Source of the DNA: Hyphomicrobiales bacterium
GTDB taxonomy: Bacteria; Pseudomonadota; Alphaproteobacteria; Rhizobiales; Beijerinckiaceae
NCBI GenBank assembly: GCA_019247605.1
Contig: JAFBAS010000087.1
Location: 1-36,403, forward strand
Length of the DNA stretch: 36,403 nucleotides
Reading direction: 5' to 3'
Shown here: positions 18,148 to 27,257 of the stretch, piece by piece
How the letters are laid out: every line of letters starts with the position of its first letter
Position numbering within the stretch: the first letter of the stretch is position 1
Notes under the pieces: generated by a model
The model's input: the letters and a program-made list of their open reading frames with translations, nothing else
The model's database searches: none
Told to the model about the DNA's origin: nothing
Position numbers and translations under genes: made by a program

Positions 18148-19592
18148 CAGCCGCGAACCTTCCGTTGGTCAGTCTTGGCCCACCATGGGCCGGGGTTGAT
18201 CGCCGAACCGTCCTTACGGAATTCGACGTAGAGAACAGGGCCACCTGTCGTGGCCTTCGCCACCTCGGTGGTCAACAGGTTTCCGTCGCCCATTGCGCCA
18301 ATAGGCTCGCCAGCGAGCACTGGTTGCCCCGCCGCCACGCCTATATGACCCAGACCGGCAAGGACGATATGATAGCCGTTCCCGGCATTGATGATCAAGA
18401 GTTGTCCATATCCCCTGAACGGCCCCGCATGAGCCACGACCCCCTCGCTCGGCGAGGAAACGACCGCCCCGGGTCGCGTGGCGATCGAAACCCCCCTTGC
18501 CTGCCCCGTCACCTCGTCGGGCTCCCCGTAATCACGAAAAATCGAGCCCGCGACCGGAAGCGGCAAGAGGCCACGCGCCTCCGCGAAGTTGACCTTCGGG
18601 GAAAGACGTGCCGGCTCCTTGAGGCTTGCGGCTGTAAAGCTGTTTTGTGTCGAGATTGCGAGCGCCTCCGCTGCTTTTCGGTCCTCGGCGGCGCGTTTTT
18701 CGGTTTGGGCGATGTCATTGTCGAGGCTCGCCAGGAAATCACGCAAATTCTTGGCGCGCTGCGCGAGCGCCGCCGCGTGCTTGGCAGCCTCCCCAAGGGC
18801 CAATTCGTCGCTGGCGAGGCTCGCTTGCCGCGCCTCGACGAGAGCGGAAAGCCGCGTGCGGCCATCGCGCAGCTCGGCGAGATCCGAATTCAATCCATCG
18901 CGCTCGGCGACAATGCTTTGGCGCAGGTGCACGAGATCGGCGAGATCGGCCGCGAGCGTACGCGCTTCGTCGCGCAATTGCGGCAAAACAGCACCGAGCG
19001 ACATCGAGGCGCGAACCGCGACGAGAATGTCCTGGGCACTGACGATCACGGCGGGTGGCGGCTTGCCGCCGATGCGCTGCAAGGCCGCGAGCACATGGCC
19101 GATCAGCTCGCGGCGACCTTCTAGCGAAGCGTGGAGCGCTTGCTCCTGGGCCACCTCTTTCGCGAGGCGCGCCTCGGCATCGCTGGCGCGCTCCTCGAGA
19201 GCGCGCACCTTGTCGGCAGCCGCGACGAGATCGTGCCTCAGCTTCTCGCGATCGGCCTTCAGGGCAGCGATCTCATTCTCGATCTTTTGCCGCTCGGCGT
19301 CCGATTGCTGAAGGGACTGCTCGACGCCTTGCAATTCGCGCAAGCGCTGTTCGCGTTCCTTGATCTTGACATCAGCCCCGTCAGCCGCCGGCGCGGAGGG
19401 CGCCGCGCTCGAATTTTCGGCAGCAAATGCGGAGTCTAGCCCAAGCCAGCCAACCTCGAACGAGCCATGCCCGAACGAGCCAAGCCCAATTGAGCCAAGC
19501 CCAATGCAAGAAGCAAGGATCGCAGCCGAAAATACGGCCGGGAAGACGGAAAGGCGCGGATGTTCGCGCTTGCGCAAATCCGCTCTCACCAT
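18147..19592 (-). CDS. EnvC-like murein hydrolase activator (degenerate LytM/M23 domain)
   Basis: The ATG at 19592 is preceded by AAGGAAAGG and gives 481 residues; the frame can be extended to a TTG at 19658. A signal or anchor region with Gly-rich degenerate repeats (GLGSIGLGSFGHGSF) spans about 15-57. Coiled coils follow at about 75-165 and 200-320, then a LytM fold from about 360. The zinc ligands of active M23 peptidases (HxxxD and HxH) are missing: the corresponding sites read GLGHIGVAAG and LYVEFRKDG. That fits EnvC-type activators, which do not cut peptidoglycan but switch on amidases under FtsEX control. FtsE and FtsX are encoded at 0.4-2.1 kb. It is coupled to ctpA by a one-base overlap. 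Confidence 0.85.
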   Translation of the reverse strand: MVRADLRKREHPRLSVFPAVFSAAILASCIGLGSIGLGSFGHGSFEVGWLGLDSAFAAENSSAAPSAPAADGADVKIKEREQRLRELQGVEQSLQQSDAERQKIENEIAALKADREKLRHDLVAAADKVRALEERASDAEARLAKEVAQEQALHASLEGRRELIGHVLAALQRIGGKPPPAVIVSAQDILVAVRASMSLGAVLPQLRDEARTLAADLADLVHLRQSIVAERDGLNSDLAELRDGRTRLSALVEARQASLASDELALGEAAKHAAALAQRAKNLRDFLASLDNDIAQTEKRAAEDRKAAEALAISTQNSFTAASLKEPARLSPKVNFAEARGLLPLPVAGSIFRDYGEPDEVTGQARGVSIATRPGAVVSSPSEGVVAHAGPFRGYGQLLIINAGNGYHIVLAGLGHIGVAAGQPVLAGEPIGAMGDGNLLTTEVAKATTGGPVLYVEFRKDGSAINPGPWWAKTDQRKVRG

Positions 19593-19743
19593 CCTTTCCT
19601 TCCGGAAAGCGGCCCTCTTTGCGCTTGCTCCATCCTCAGCCTCTACCGCTCGGCGCAACCGACCCGGCTAGGCCGGACCACAATCCCATAACACGCCCGG
19701 ATGGATTTTACCCACGGGGACGCATTATTGGCACCGTGATCTG

Positions 19744-20223
19744 CTAGGGCCGATGATAAGGGTGCCCCAAACGAATCGTCAGCCCCCGATAGATTTGCTC
19801 CAGAAGCACTATTCTGACGAGCTGATGCGGCAGAGTAATGGCCCCGAAGGAAATTATTTCGCCGGCTCCTGCCAGAACTTCGCGCGCAAGTCCGTCGGCA
19901 CCGCCGATCAGAAAAGCGAGCGCCTTTGTTCCTGCGGCGCGTTGGCGCGCGAGAAGGTTCGCGAATTCGACACTGTCCAAGCTTCTGCCGCCTTCATCGA
20001 GCGCGACGCGCAAAGCGCCCTGGCTTTTCGCGATGAGCGCTTCGCCCTCCTGACGCCGGCGCGTCGCCTCATCGCGCGCGCGGCTTTCGGGAATTTCGAT
20101 CACGTTCGGCCCCGACAATCCCAGTTTCGGAGCCAATTCGCCGGCGCGCTCGCGGTAGCGCTCGGCCAAAAGTTGCTCGGGCCCTGTTTTCAGGCGCCCG
20201 ATCACGCAGACGAGGATCTTCAA
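19744..20223 (-). CDS. rlmH: 23S rRNA (pseudouridine1915-N3)-methyltransferase RlmH
   Basis: The 159-residue SPOUT-fold enzyme methylates pseudouridine 1915 in helix 69 of 23S rRNA in assembled 70S ribosomes. LDEGG at 75-79, LIGGADG at 105-111 (the SAM-binding knot) and the C-terminal HPYHR at 154-158 are diagnostic. The ATG at 20223 lies 18 bases after the rsfS stop, and the two are presumably co-transcribed. The order nadD-rsfS-rlmH is conserved widely in bacteria. Confidence 0.95.
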   Translation of the reverse strand: MKILVCVIGRLKTGPEQLLAERYRERAGELAPKLGLSGPNVIEIPESRARDEATRRRQEGEALIAKSQGALRVALDEGGRSLDSVEFANLLARQRAAGTKALAFLIGGADGLAREVLAGAGEIISFGAITLPHQLVRIVLLEQIYRGLTIRLGHPYHRP

Positions 20224-20241
20224 CGGTGCGTTCGCGCCGGC

Positions 20242-20697
20242 TCAGGCGCGAGCACGTTCCGCGGCTTCGGTTGGACGATCCTGGCCCCAAATCTTCTCGA
20301 GGTTGTAGAAGGCGCGGATTTCCGGCCGGAAGATATGAACCACGAGATCGCCAGCATCGATGAGCACCCAATCGCACAAGGGAACGCCCTCGACGCTCAC
20401 TGATCCGTGTCCTGCCTCCTTGAAGGCGCGAATCACGGCGTCCGCGATCGCACCCACATGTCGCTGCGAACGACCGGAGGCTATGATCATCGCGTCGGCG
20501 ATCGAGGTTTTGCCGGCAAGGTCGATATCGACGACCGCTTCGGCCTTCATGTCGTCCAGTACGGTAAGGGCGACGGGGAGGAGATCGACGGCCGGCGTCA
20601 ACGCCTCGGCGGTGATCTCGGTGAGCGGTTCAACCGCTTCACTTCTCGCTTGATGGAACAGCGCCAGATTCCTTTCTCTTTGGCGGACCCAAGTCAA
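20242..20697 (-). CDS. rsfS: Ribosomal silencing factor RsfS
   Basis: RsfS binds ribosomal protein L14 and blocks subunit joining when nutrients are scarce. The core runs from LDDMKAEAVVDIDL through SIADAMIIASGRSQRHVGAIAD, EGVPLCDWVLIDAGDLVVHIF to FYNLEKIWG, all typical. The start is uncertain: the frame opens at TTG 20697 (151 residues) and the first internal ATG falls inside the conserved core, so either that TTG or another rare start between is used. No strong Shine-Dalgarno is seen. It is followed 18 bases on by rlmH and preceded by nadD after a 144-base gap that could hold a promoter. Confidence 0.92.
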   Translation of the reverse strand: MTWVRQRERNLALFHQARSEAVEPLTEITAEALTPAVDLLPVALTVLDDMKAEAVVDIDLAGKTSIADAMIIASGRSQRHVGAIADAVIRAFKEAGHGSVSVEGVPLCDWVLIDAGDLVVHIFRPEIRAFYNLEKIWGQDRPTEAAERARA

Positions 20698-20841
20698 CGA
20701 TACGCTTAGTGTGGCGCTTTAATCGTTGCTTTTCAATTGCCTTTGCGTGACAAAACGATGAACCTTTTGGCGTAGCGGATTTTGCCGTTCGCTTTCCTTC
20801 CCCTGTCGCCATTCTCTCAAAACCATCGGCAAAACAACGAC

Positions 20842-21459
20842 CTAATTCACTCGACCCCCTCGGCCCGGCTCGCGACCTCTCAGCGCGGTCGATGAAAGAG
20901 CCGATCTTCGCCCGTGCAGGTAAACCCAAGCCGGTGGGCTTCGTTCCGCAAGAGTCGGGGCCGCTGATTCGGGGATGCGGAAGCGCAATAGCGCCTGCGC
21001 GGCGGGCGAGTGCAGGGCCCGATGCGTGGCGCCCGGTCGATCGATCACCGCCATCGGCACGAGATCGGCGATGCGGCGCCAACGATGCCAGTGGTGGAAA
21101 CTTGCGAGGTTGTCTCCGCCCATGATCCACACGAAGCGAATCGATGGAAGTCGTGCGGCCAAGGCCGCGACGGTATCGACCGTCATGTCCGAGCCGAGCG
21201 CCGCTTCGAGCCCGGTCACATCGATGCGCCGATTGGTCATGATGGCTTGGGTTCGCGCAAGCCGGTCTTCGAGCGATGGCAAGCCGTCGTGGTTTTTGAG
21301 CGGGTTTCCCGGCGTCACCAAGAGCCAGAGACGGTCGAGCGCAAGGCGCCGCAAAGCCATGAGCGCCACATGCCGATGTCCCTCATGGGGCGGATTGAAG
21401 CTCCCGCCAAAAAGGCCGATCCGCTGGCCGGTGCTGTGGGGCGGGAAGCTTGGGATCAT
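20842..21459 (-). CDS. nadD: Nicotinate-nucleotide adenylyltransferase
   Basis: The 205-residue enzyme joins ATP and nicotinate mononucleotide to form deamido-NAD. GLFGGSFNPPHEGHRHVA at about 15-32 is the nucleotidyltransferase signature with His25 and His28. PGNPLKNHDGLPS and WIMGGDNLASFHHWHRW are NadD-specific. The C-terminus carries SALSSTALRGR in place of the common ISST-x-IR motif, a mild variation. It lies between proA and rsfS. The 127-base gap after proA contains a hairpin (21494-21537). No clear Shine-Dalgarno precedes the ATG at 21459. Confidence 0.95.
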   Translation of the reverse strand: MIPSFPPHSTGQRIGLFGGSFNPPHEGHRHVALMALRRLALDRLWLLVTPGNPLKNHDGLPSLEDRLARTQAIMTNRRIDVTGLEAALGSDMTVDTVAALAARLPSIRFVWIMGGDNLASFHHWHRWRRIADLVPMAVIDRPGATHRALHSPAAQALLRFRIPESAAPTLAERSPPAWVYLHGRRSALSSTALRGREPGRGGRVN

Positions 21460-21493
21460 CGAATGCCGGGGTGCTCGGGCCGCCGGGCGGCAA

Positions 21494-21537
21494 GGCCTCG
21501 AGGGAGCTGTCTCACATTCTCAGCCCACTTCGAGGCC
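21494..21537. repeat. Extended hairpin between proA and nadD
   Basis: GGCCTCGA (21494-21501) pairs perfectly with TCGAGGCC (21530-21537). Inside, GCTG and CAGC can extend the stem around an 11-base loop. It lies about 35 bases upstream of the nadD start and 50 past the proA stop on the minus strand. No U-tract follows, so it may be an RNA processing or stabilising structure rather than a terminator. Confidence 0.45.
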
Positions 21538-21586
21538 ATCCCATCGTGGCTGGAAGTATGGGGGCCGGTGTGAGGCGCGGATCCCC

Positions 21587-22900
21587 TCACGCCCTGATCT
21601 GCCCCGCGCCGCGAATGCGGTATTTGAAGGAAGTGAGCTGCTCGACACCCACCGGACCTCGTGCGTGCATGCGCCCGGTCGCGATGCCGATCTCGGCGCC
21701 GAAGCCGAATTCACCACCATCGGCGAACTGCGTCGAGGCGTTGTGCAGGACGATGGCCGAATCGACCTCGCAGAGGAAGCGCTCGGCAGCGGCCCGATCC
21801 TGCGTCACGATGGCGTCGGTATGATGCGAGCCATGCCGCTCGATATGGTCGATCGCCGCCTCGAGCCCGTCGACGACGCGGCAAGCGATGATCGCGTCGA
21901 GATACTCCTCCTCCCAGTCCGTTTCGCTCGCGGGTGTGACGCGGTGATCCGCCGCAAGCGTCGCCGCGTCGCCGCGCACTTCGCAACCCGCATCGAGAAG
22001 CGATTTCACCAGAGGCGCAAGATGGGTGGGCGCGACGGCGCGGTCGATAAGCAGCGTCTCGGCGGCGCCGCAGACGCCGGTGCGGCGTAGCTTGGCATTG
22101 AGCGTGATGTCACGGGCCATGCCGAGATCGGCCCCGGCGTGCACGTAAACATGGCAAACCCCCTCGAGATGCGCGAAAACAGGCACACGAGCCTCTTTTT
22201 GCACGCGCTCGACGAGGCTCTTGCCGCCGCGTGGCACGATGACGTCGATCGTGCCTTCGAGGCCGGAAAGCAAGGCGCCGACCGCGGCGCGATCGCGCGT
22301 CGGCACAAACGAAATCGCCTGGCGCGGCAAGCCGGCCCGCTCGAGGCCCACGACCAAGGCTGCATGAATGGCCTCGGCGGAGCGGAAACTGGCCGAGCCC
22401 GTACGCAGGACCGACGCATTCCCAGCCTTGAGGCAAAGCGCGCTCGCATCGGCCATGACGTTCGGCCGGCTCTCGAAGACCACCGCGACCACGCCAAGGG
22501 GCGTCGCAACGCGCTCGATGACGAGCCCATTCGGCCGCTCGAAACGCGCCGTGATTCGTCCGACCGGATCGGCAAGCGTCGCGATCTCCTCGAGCGCCTG
22601 GGCGATCGCGAGCAGGCGCACGTCATCGAGCCGCAATCGATCGAGGAACGCCTCAGTCGCTCCTTCGTGCTTCGCCTCTTCCATGTCGTGAGCGTTGGCG
22701 GCGAGGATGAGCGGCATCCTCTCGCGCACCGACGCCGCCATGGCGAGAAGGGCCGCGTTCTTCTCCTGTGCGGTCGCGAGCGCAACCTTTCGCGCGGCGG
22801 CCCGAGCGCCACGGCCGAGCGCCGCGAGATCGGGGCGGTTCTCGGGCTCGACGCCTCGCTGAAGGGAATGATCTGTTACGCGACGAACGCTACTCGACAT
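21587..22900 (-). CDS. proA: Gamma-glutamyl phosphate reductase
   Basis: The 437-residue NADPH enzyme reduces glutamyl-5-phosphate in proline synthesis. Family marks are [27 protein letters not shown]-like segments (NAD-binding), [12 protein letters not shown], and the catalytic cysteine in [14 protein letters not shown], followed by the C-terminal [22 protein letters not shown] prefer the ATG at 22900, with AAAGGGGG eight bases upstream. An in-frame ATG at 22933 overlaps the stop of the preceding dehydrogenase gene (ATGA) and could also be used by coupling, adding 11 residues. proB, often upstream, is replaced here by acyl-CoA dehydrogenase genes. Confidence 0.94.
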   Translation of the reverse strand: MSSSVRRVTDHSLQRGVEPENRPDLAALGRGARAAARKVALATAQEKNAALLAMAASVRERMPLILAANAHDMEEAKHEGATEAFLDRLRLDDVRLLAIAQALEEIATLADPVGRITARFERPNGLVIERVATPLGVVAVVFESRPNVMADASALCLKAGNASVLRTGSASFRSAEAIHAALVVGLERAGLPRQAISFVPTRDRAAVGALLSGLEGTIDVIVPRGGKSLVERVQKEARVPVFAHLEGVCHVYVHAGADLGMARDITLNAKLRRTGVCGAAETLLIDRAVAPTHLAPLVKSLLDAGCEVRGDAATLAADHRVTPASETDWEEEYLDAIIACRVVDGLEAAIDHIERHGSHHTDAIVTQDRAAAERFLCEVDSAIVLHNASTQFADGGEFGFGAEIGIATGRMHARGPVGVEQLTSFKYRIRGAGQIRA

Positions 22901-22929
22901 CTCGGCATCCCCCTTTGCAAGCACCTCGA

Positions 22930-24063
22930 TCATGCGAGTTTTCGGTCGAGGCCGCCGGCATCGGCGACCTTTCGCAAATGGTGATCGCTATCGCCGAACA
23001 TCAAATTGATCGCTGTCATGCGCTTGAAATAGGCACCGAGCCGATACTCCATTGTCATGCCGATCCCGCCATGCAGTTGCACGGCCTGCTCGCCGATGAA
23101 CCGGCCGTTTTGCCCGATCGTCACCTTCGCGGCCGAAATGGCGGCCGAGCGCTGCGCCGCGTCGCTCTCACCGACCATCATGGTCGCGTAGACCGCCATG
23201 CTGCGCGCTTGCTCGAGCGCGATGAACATGTCGGCGGCGCGATGCTGCAAGGCCTGGAAGGCGCCGATCGGCCGGCCGAATTGCTTGCGCGTCTTGAGAT
23301 ACGCCACGGTCATCTCACCCATGGCGCTCATCACGCCCACCGCCTCGGCGCACAGCGCCGCAATGGCTTCGTCGGTGACCCGCTCGATGAGCGCGAGCCC
23401 CTTTCCCGCCTCGCCCACGAGCGCGTCGGCGGGGACGACCACATTGTCGAGCCTGATCTGCGCGCCCGGGGTGCCGTCGGCAAACTCATAGGCACGGCGC
23501 ATCACTCCCTTGGAGTCGGCGTCGACGCGAAACAGCGAGACGCCGTCGCGCTCGTGCCGACCGCCGGCGCTGCGCGCGCTCACGAAGAGCAGCTCTGCTT
23601 GGTCCCCGTGCGGAACGACGCTTTTTACGCCGTCGAGCACGAAACCCCCGCTCGTTTTGCGCGCCGAGAGGGTCACATCGGCAAGCTCGTGGCGTGCCTC
23701 GCGCTCGGTATGCGCAAGGGTGGCGAGGAGTTCGCCGGAGGCGATGCGCCCCGCGAGCTTCTTGCGCACCTCACCGTCGCAACCATGGCGCAAGAGACCG
23801 CCGCCGATCACCACGGTCGCAAGATACGGCTCGCGCACCAAGCCTTTGCCGAAAGCCTCCATCACGATCATCGTCTCGACCGCGCCCCAACCGAGCCCGC
23901 CATCCTCTTCGGCAAAGGGAAGAGCGAGAAGCCCGAGTTCCGCGAATTTCTTCCAGCGCTCACGTTTCCAACCTCGATCGGAGGTCACGCCGTCGGGCGC
24001 AGCCGCGAGGCGCTCGACATTGTCGCGCAGGAGGCGCTGCTCATCGGAGAGGTCGAAGTCCAT
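22930..24063 (-). CDS. Acyl-CoA dehydrogenase, small-subunit type (PimD-like)
   Basis: The ATG at 24063 gives 377 residues beginning [19 protein letters not shown], the usual opening of the partner subunit in two-component acyl-CoA dehydrogenases (PimD in pimelate degradation; FadE pairs in steroid side-chain degradation). [21 protein letters not shown] and [18 protein letters not shown] are standard C-terminal dehydrogenase motifs. The typical E-G-T glutamate motif is absent. The gene follows the larger-subunit gene after 62 bases, and its stop overlaps the possible proA start at 22933. Together they probably form an alpha2-beta2 flavoenzyme with one FAD site per pair, acting on dicarboxylic, branched or ring-derived acyl-CoAs. 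The exact substrate is not visible from sequence. Confidence 0.82.
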   Translation of the reverse strand: MDFDLSDEQRLLRDNVERLAAAPDGVTSDRGWKRERWKKFAELGLLALPFAEEDGGLGWGAVETMIVMEAFGKGLVREPYLATVVIGGGLLRHGCDGEVRKKLAGRIASGELLATLAHTEREARHELADVTLSARKTSGGFVLDGVKSVVPHGDQAELLFVSARSAGGRHERDGVSLFRVDADSKGVMRRAYEFADGTPGAQIRLDNVVVPADALVGEAGKGLALIERVTDEAIAALCAEAVGVMSAMGEMTVAYLKTRKQFGRPIGAFQALQHRAADMFIALEQARSMAVYATMMVGESDAAQRSAAISAAKVTIGQNGRFIGEQAVQLHGGIGMTMEYRLGAYFKRMTAINLMFGDSDHHLRKVADAGGLDRKLA

Positions 24064-24125
24064 GACGCGTGCGAGCCTTAGAAGAGTGCCGAAGGAGAGA
24101 CAGGTCTGCGTAGGATTCCGAAACC

Positions 24126-25331
24126 TCAAAGTCCCAGGATCTGCTTGGCGATGATGTTGCGCTGAATCTCATTCGAGCCACCGTAGATCGTCACCTTGCG
24201 TGTGTTGAAGTACGTAGGCGCGGCAAGCCGCATCCATTCCGGCGCGATCTCGTCCTCGTTGTGCCCGAGCGGAACATCGAGGCTTTCCCCGACGAGCCCA
24301 TGCGGCCCAGCGGCCTGCAAGGTGAGCTCGGTGATCCTCTGCTGCAGCTCCGTGCCGCGCAGCTTCAGCACCGAGGAGGCGGGATCGGGCTTGCCCTTCC
24401 CGTTCTTATGCTCATTGGCGAGCACGCGCAATTGCGTAATCTCGAGGGCCTTGAGCTCGATTTGGAGCGCGGCAAGTTTCTCGGCGAAGCTCGGGTCATC
24501 GACAAGCGGGCGTCCATTTTCCGAGACGTCGGCGGCGAGCTTCTTCAATCGGCGTAGCCTTTCCTTGGTGGCCCCGATGCGCGCGGTGTTCACTCGCTCG
24601 TTCGACAACAGGAATTTGGCGCAATCCCAGCCGCGATTCTCGACACCGACGAGATTTTCGACCGGCACCTTCACATCGTCGAAAAAGACCTCGTTGATCT
24701 CGCGTCCGCCGTCGACGGTGACGATGGGCCGCAAGGTGACGCCGGGCGACTCCATGTCGATGAGGAGGAACGAGATGCCCTCTTGCGGTTTCGCCGCTTG
24801 CGGGTTCGTGCGAACGAGACAGAAAATCCAGTCGGCGTATTGAGCGTAGGTCGTCCAGGTCTTCTGGCCATTGACCACATAATGATCGCCGTCCCGACGC
24901 GCCGCGGTCTTTAGCGAGGCGAGGTCGGAACCCGAGCCCGGCTCGGAGAAGCCCTGGCACCACCAATCGTCGATATTGGCGATGCGCGGCAGGAACTTTT
25001 TCTTCTGCGCCTCGGTGCCGAACGTGATGATCACGGGCCCGACCATGTAGACGCCGAAGGCCAGCGGCTCGGGTGCGGGATAGGCCTGCACCTCCTCGCG
25101 AAAAATATGGCGCTTGATGATGTTCCAACCCGTGCCGCCGAATCCGACGGGCCAATCGACCGTCGCCCAACCCTTCCTGTTCAGGACGCGCTGCCAGGCG
25201 ACGATCTGATCCTTCGACGGTCGATGCCCGGCCAGCATCGAGGCGTGCGTCTCCTTGTCGAGGTTTTCGGCGATGAAGGACCGGACTTCCTGCCGGAACT
25301 CCTGTTCCTCGGGCGTGAAACGCAAATCCAT
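24126..25331 (-). CDS. Acyl-CoA dehydrogenase, large-subunit type (PimC-like)
   Basis: The ATG at 25331 has GGGAGG about five bases upstream and gives 401 residues. QGFSEPGSGSDLASLKT is the FAD-site motif, WTTYAQYADWIFCLVRT and VDGGREINEVFFDDVKVP are characteristic of the large-subunit family, and the C-terminal phrase IYGGSNEIQRNIIAKQILGL has Gly where classic enzymes have the catalytic Glu (E-G-T). In two-subunit dehydrogenases the catalytic base is placed differently, so that change is expected rather than inactivating. It is followed by its presumed partner at 22930-24063 and preceded by a thioesterase. An upstream ATG at 25349 adds six residues. Confidence 0.85.
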   Translation of the reverse strand: MDLRFTPEEQEFRQEVRSFIAENLDKETHASMLAGHRPSKDQIVAWQRVLNRKGWATVDWPVGFGGTGWNIIKRHIFREEVQAYPAPEPLAFGVYMVGPVIITFGTEAQKKKFLPRIANIDDWWCQGFSEPGSGSDLASLKTAARRDGDHYVVNGQKTWTTYAQYADWIFCLVRTNPQAAKPQEGISFLLIDMESPGVTLRPIVTVDGGREINEVFFDDVKVPVENLVGVENRGWDCAKFLLSNERVNTARIGATKERLRRLKKLAADVSENGRPLVDDPSFAEKLAALQIELKALEITQLRVLANEHKNGKGKPDPASSVLKLRGTELQQRITELTLQAAGPHGLVGESLDVPLGHNEDEIAPEWMRLAAPTYFNTRKVTIYGGSNEIQRNIIAKQILGL

Positions 25332-25411
25332 CGCGACCTCCCGGCTCAAAGCGGCGAGAGCGCTCGGCTCCCGGTTTCCGGCCCCGACTTATGCGTCCCT
25401 CGGAAGTCGAC

Positions 25412-25825
25412 TTAAGCCGATCCGCCGAGCGATGGCAACGCTTCCTGACGCGAGCGCACCGGCTTGAACAGTCCGCTCCCCTTCGCAACGAGCTCACCGC
25501 TTTCGTCCTTCACCTCGCCTTCACCGAAGATGACGGAACGGCCTGCCCGCAGCACGCGGCCTTGCGCGAGGAGAACGCCCCGGCCCGGCGCGATGAAGCT
25601 TACCTGCATGTCGAGCGTCATCACCGGCAAATCGAAATGGCGACGTGCCGCCGAGCCCATGGCGATGTCGAGAAGCGTTGAAGTGACGCCGCCATGGGCC
25701 ACGCCGAGGTTGTTGAGATGCTCGGGGGCGAGCACGAGGCGAAGCAGCGTCTCGCCGTCTGAATGATCGAGGGCCTCGATGCCGCAATGGCTGGCGAAAG
25801 GGATATCGACTCCGAAAATGGGCAT
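25412..25825 (-). CDS. PaaI-family hotdog thioesterase
   Basis: This 137-residue protein has the single hotdog domain of PaaI/YbgC-like acyl-CoA thioesterases. The active-site segment LNNLGVAHGGVTSTLLDIAMG at about 38-57 contains the HGG motif (44-46) and Asp53, and VSFIAPGRGVLLAQGRVLRAGR forms the second conserved strand. It would hydrolyse an acyl- or aryl-CoA ester and release CoA, and probably works as a tetramer in the cytoplasm. The ATG at 25825 has only a weak GAGAG upstream. It lies 44 bases after prmA and 80 bases before the two-subunit dehydrogenase genes, so it may clear CoA esters made in that pathway. Confidence 0.88.
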   Translation of the reverse strand: MPIFGVDIPFASHCGIEALDHSDGETLLRLVLAPEHLNNLGVAHGGVTSTLLDIAMGSAARRHFDLPVMTLDMQVSFIAPGRGVLLAQGRVLRAGRSVIFGEGEVKDESGELVAKGSGLFKPVRSRQEALPSLGGSA

Positions 25826-25869
25826 GGTGCTCTCGTGGGTAAGGCGGGGATGAAGGTCGGCTACTGATG

Positions 25870-26760
25870 TCAGCTGAGGACCAAGGTCGCCCAGCCTTCG
25901 ATGAGGTATCGTCGCTCGAGGTGAAGCCCTTGTCGGCCGAAGGCCGAGAGTGCCAAAGCGACATGGGATTCGAGCAAGCCCGAGACCACGAGCTTGCCTT
26001 GGCTCGACAAGGCGCTTGCGAGAGCGTGCGAAAGCCGAGCGAGGGGGTTTGCGAGGATGTTGGCGAGGATGAGATCGAAGCTCGCAAGTTGCGCGGCGAG
26101 TGGGTGGCGAAGCCCTGGCGCGCAATAGAAGCGAAGACGCGAGGCAACGCCGTTGCGGCGCGCATTCTCGCGCGCCACCTCGATGGCGATCGGGTCGATA
26201 TCGCCCGCGACGATCTTGCTCCGGAGCGCCTTGGCCGCCGCGATCGCGAGAACGCCCGTGCCCGTGCCCACATCCAAAACCCGCGCCGGATGCCCGGGCT
26301 TGATGATCGAATCGAGCGCCAGGAGACACCCTCTCGTCGTGCCGTGATGACCGGTGCCGAAGGCGAGCGAAGCTTCGATCTCGACCCCGATGTCGTTTAT
26401 GAGCAGGGCATGCCGGTCATGTGCGCCATGCACGAGAAAGCGCCCCGCGCGAATGGGCTTGAGCCCTTCGAGGCTCGAGGCGACCCAGTCCTTGGCGGCG
26501 AGTGCATCGAAGCGAAGTGCGCGAGCGGCGGCCTTGCCAGCGACGAGGGCGACGAGATCCATCACCGCCTTTTTGTTCAGTTCCTCGGCGAAATAGATCT
26601 CGACAAGCCAGCTCGCATCCTTCTGCTCGAAGGCAGCGATGGCGGAGTTCTCCGGGTCGAACACCTCGGCGAGGGCTTCGGTGAGCGCGCGCGCCCGATC
26701 TTGCGTCGTCGTGAGACGCAGGATCGTCGTGATTTTGTGAGGAATGAGCCCTTCTCGCAT
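25870..26760 (-). CDS. prmA: Ribosomal protein L11 methyltransferase
   Basis: The 296-residue SAM-dependent enzyme trimethylates ribosomal protein L11. An N-terminal substrate-recognition domain (about 1-110) precedes the methyltransferase domain: AFGTGHHGTTRGCLLAL is the conserved PrmA motif, VLDVGTGTGVLAIAAAK is motif I, AGDIDPIAIEVARENARRNGV follows, and DLILANILANPL is the catalytic N-x-L-A-N-P-L region. A TTG at 26763 precedes the ATG at 26760, which I prefer; no clear Shine-Dalgarno. It is the first gene of the long minus-strand run and is separated from the toxin gene by 179 bases in which I see no gene. Confidence 0.95.
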   Translation of the reverse strand: MREGLIPHKITTILRLTTTQDRARALTEALAEVFDPENSAIAAFEQKDASWLVEIYFAEELNKKAVMDLVALVAGKAAARALRFDALAAKDWVASSLEGLKPIRAGRFLVHGAHDRHALLINDIGVEIEASLAFGTGHHGTTRGCLLALDSIIKPGHPARVLDVGTGTGVLAIAAAKALRSKIVAGDIDPIAIEVARENARRNGVASRLRFYCAPGLRHPLAAQLASFDLILANILANPLARLSHALASALSSQGKLVVSGLLESHVALALSAFGRQGLHLERRYLIEGWATLVLS

Positions 26761-26942
26761 CAAAGCCGCTTAACGATGCGGCCTCGACGCGGCAAGCCAT
26801 TTGCCGCCAAGATCCCAGCGAAGCGAAGCGTGCGGCCACGGACGGGGAAGGCACTTGTGTTCGCCACCGCAGGCCCGCCATGAGGCGTCCCGCGAACTCT
26901 TTTTCGTTGGCGTACCCGCCCAGGGGACACGGACGAGACCAC

Positions 26943-27242
26943 TTACTTGTTCTGCCAAGCCGACGGTCTATCCTGCGACTCATGAAAGACCCGAAGTATC
27001 TCGATCCGTTCATTCACGACTCGATACGGCAGGACGTAGGGAAGCCGCGCCACCTGCAGCTCATGTACACCATCCGTGGTCGCGGATGGCGGCCCCAAAT
27101 AGGGGTGATCGATCAAGTTCGAGGCGCTATGGACAATGCGTTGAACAAGCCGCGCCGCTACATCATTGCCCGCAGCATTCTGGTAATAGGCAAAAATCGA
27201 CGCCAGATCGCGCTGGGCAAGTGAGAGCCAGACGATTTTCAC
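26943..27242 (-). CDS. RelE/ParE-family toxin
   Basis: The 99-residue protein has the ParE/RelE fold: VWLSLAQRDLASIFAYYQN (helical pair), PYLGPPSATTDGVHELQV and the strand LPYVLPYRVVNERIEILRVFHESQDRP, where the Arg and His near the end are typical of ParE-like toxins. The start is GTG at 27242, 15 bases after the antitoxin stop. ParE toxins poison gyrase, while RelE toxins cut mRNA on ribosomes; the LPYVLPYRVV phrase leans toward ParE-like, but the target is not certain. The antitoxin-first order and same-strand pairing fit a type II module. Confidence 0.85.
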   Translation of the reverse strand: MKIVWLSLAQRDLASIFAYYQNAAGNDVAARLVQRIVHSASNLIDHPYLGPPSATTDGVHELQVARLPYVLPYRVVNERIEILRVFHESQDRPSAWQNK

Positions 27243-27257
27243 AATCGCGCACTTGGA

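Noticed and set aside
26764-26942. Possible tRNA or attachment site next to the toxin-antitoxin pair.
   Set aside because: I found no tRNA-like cloverleaf or T-loop sequence and no flanking direct repeat.
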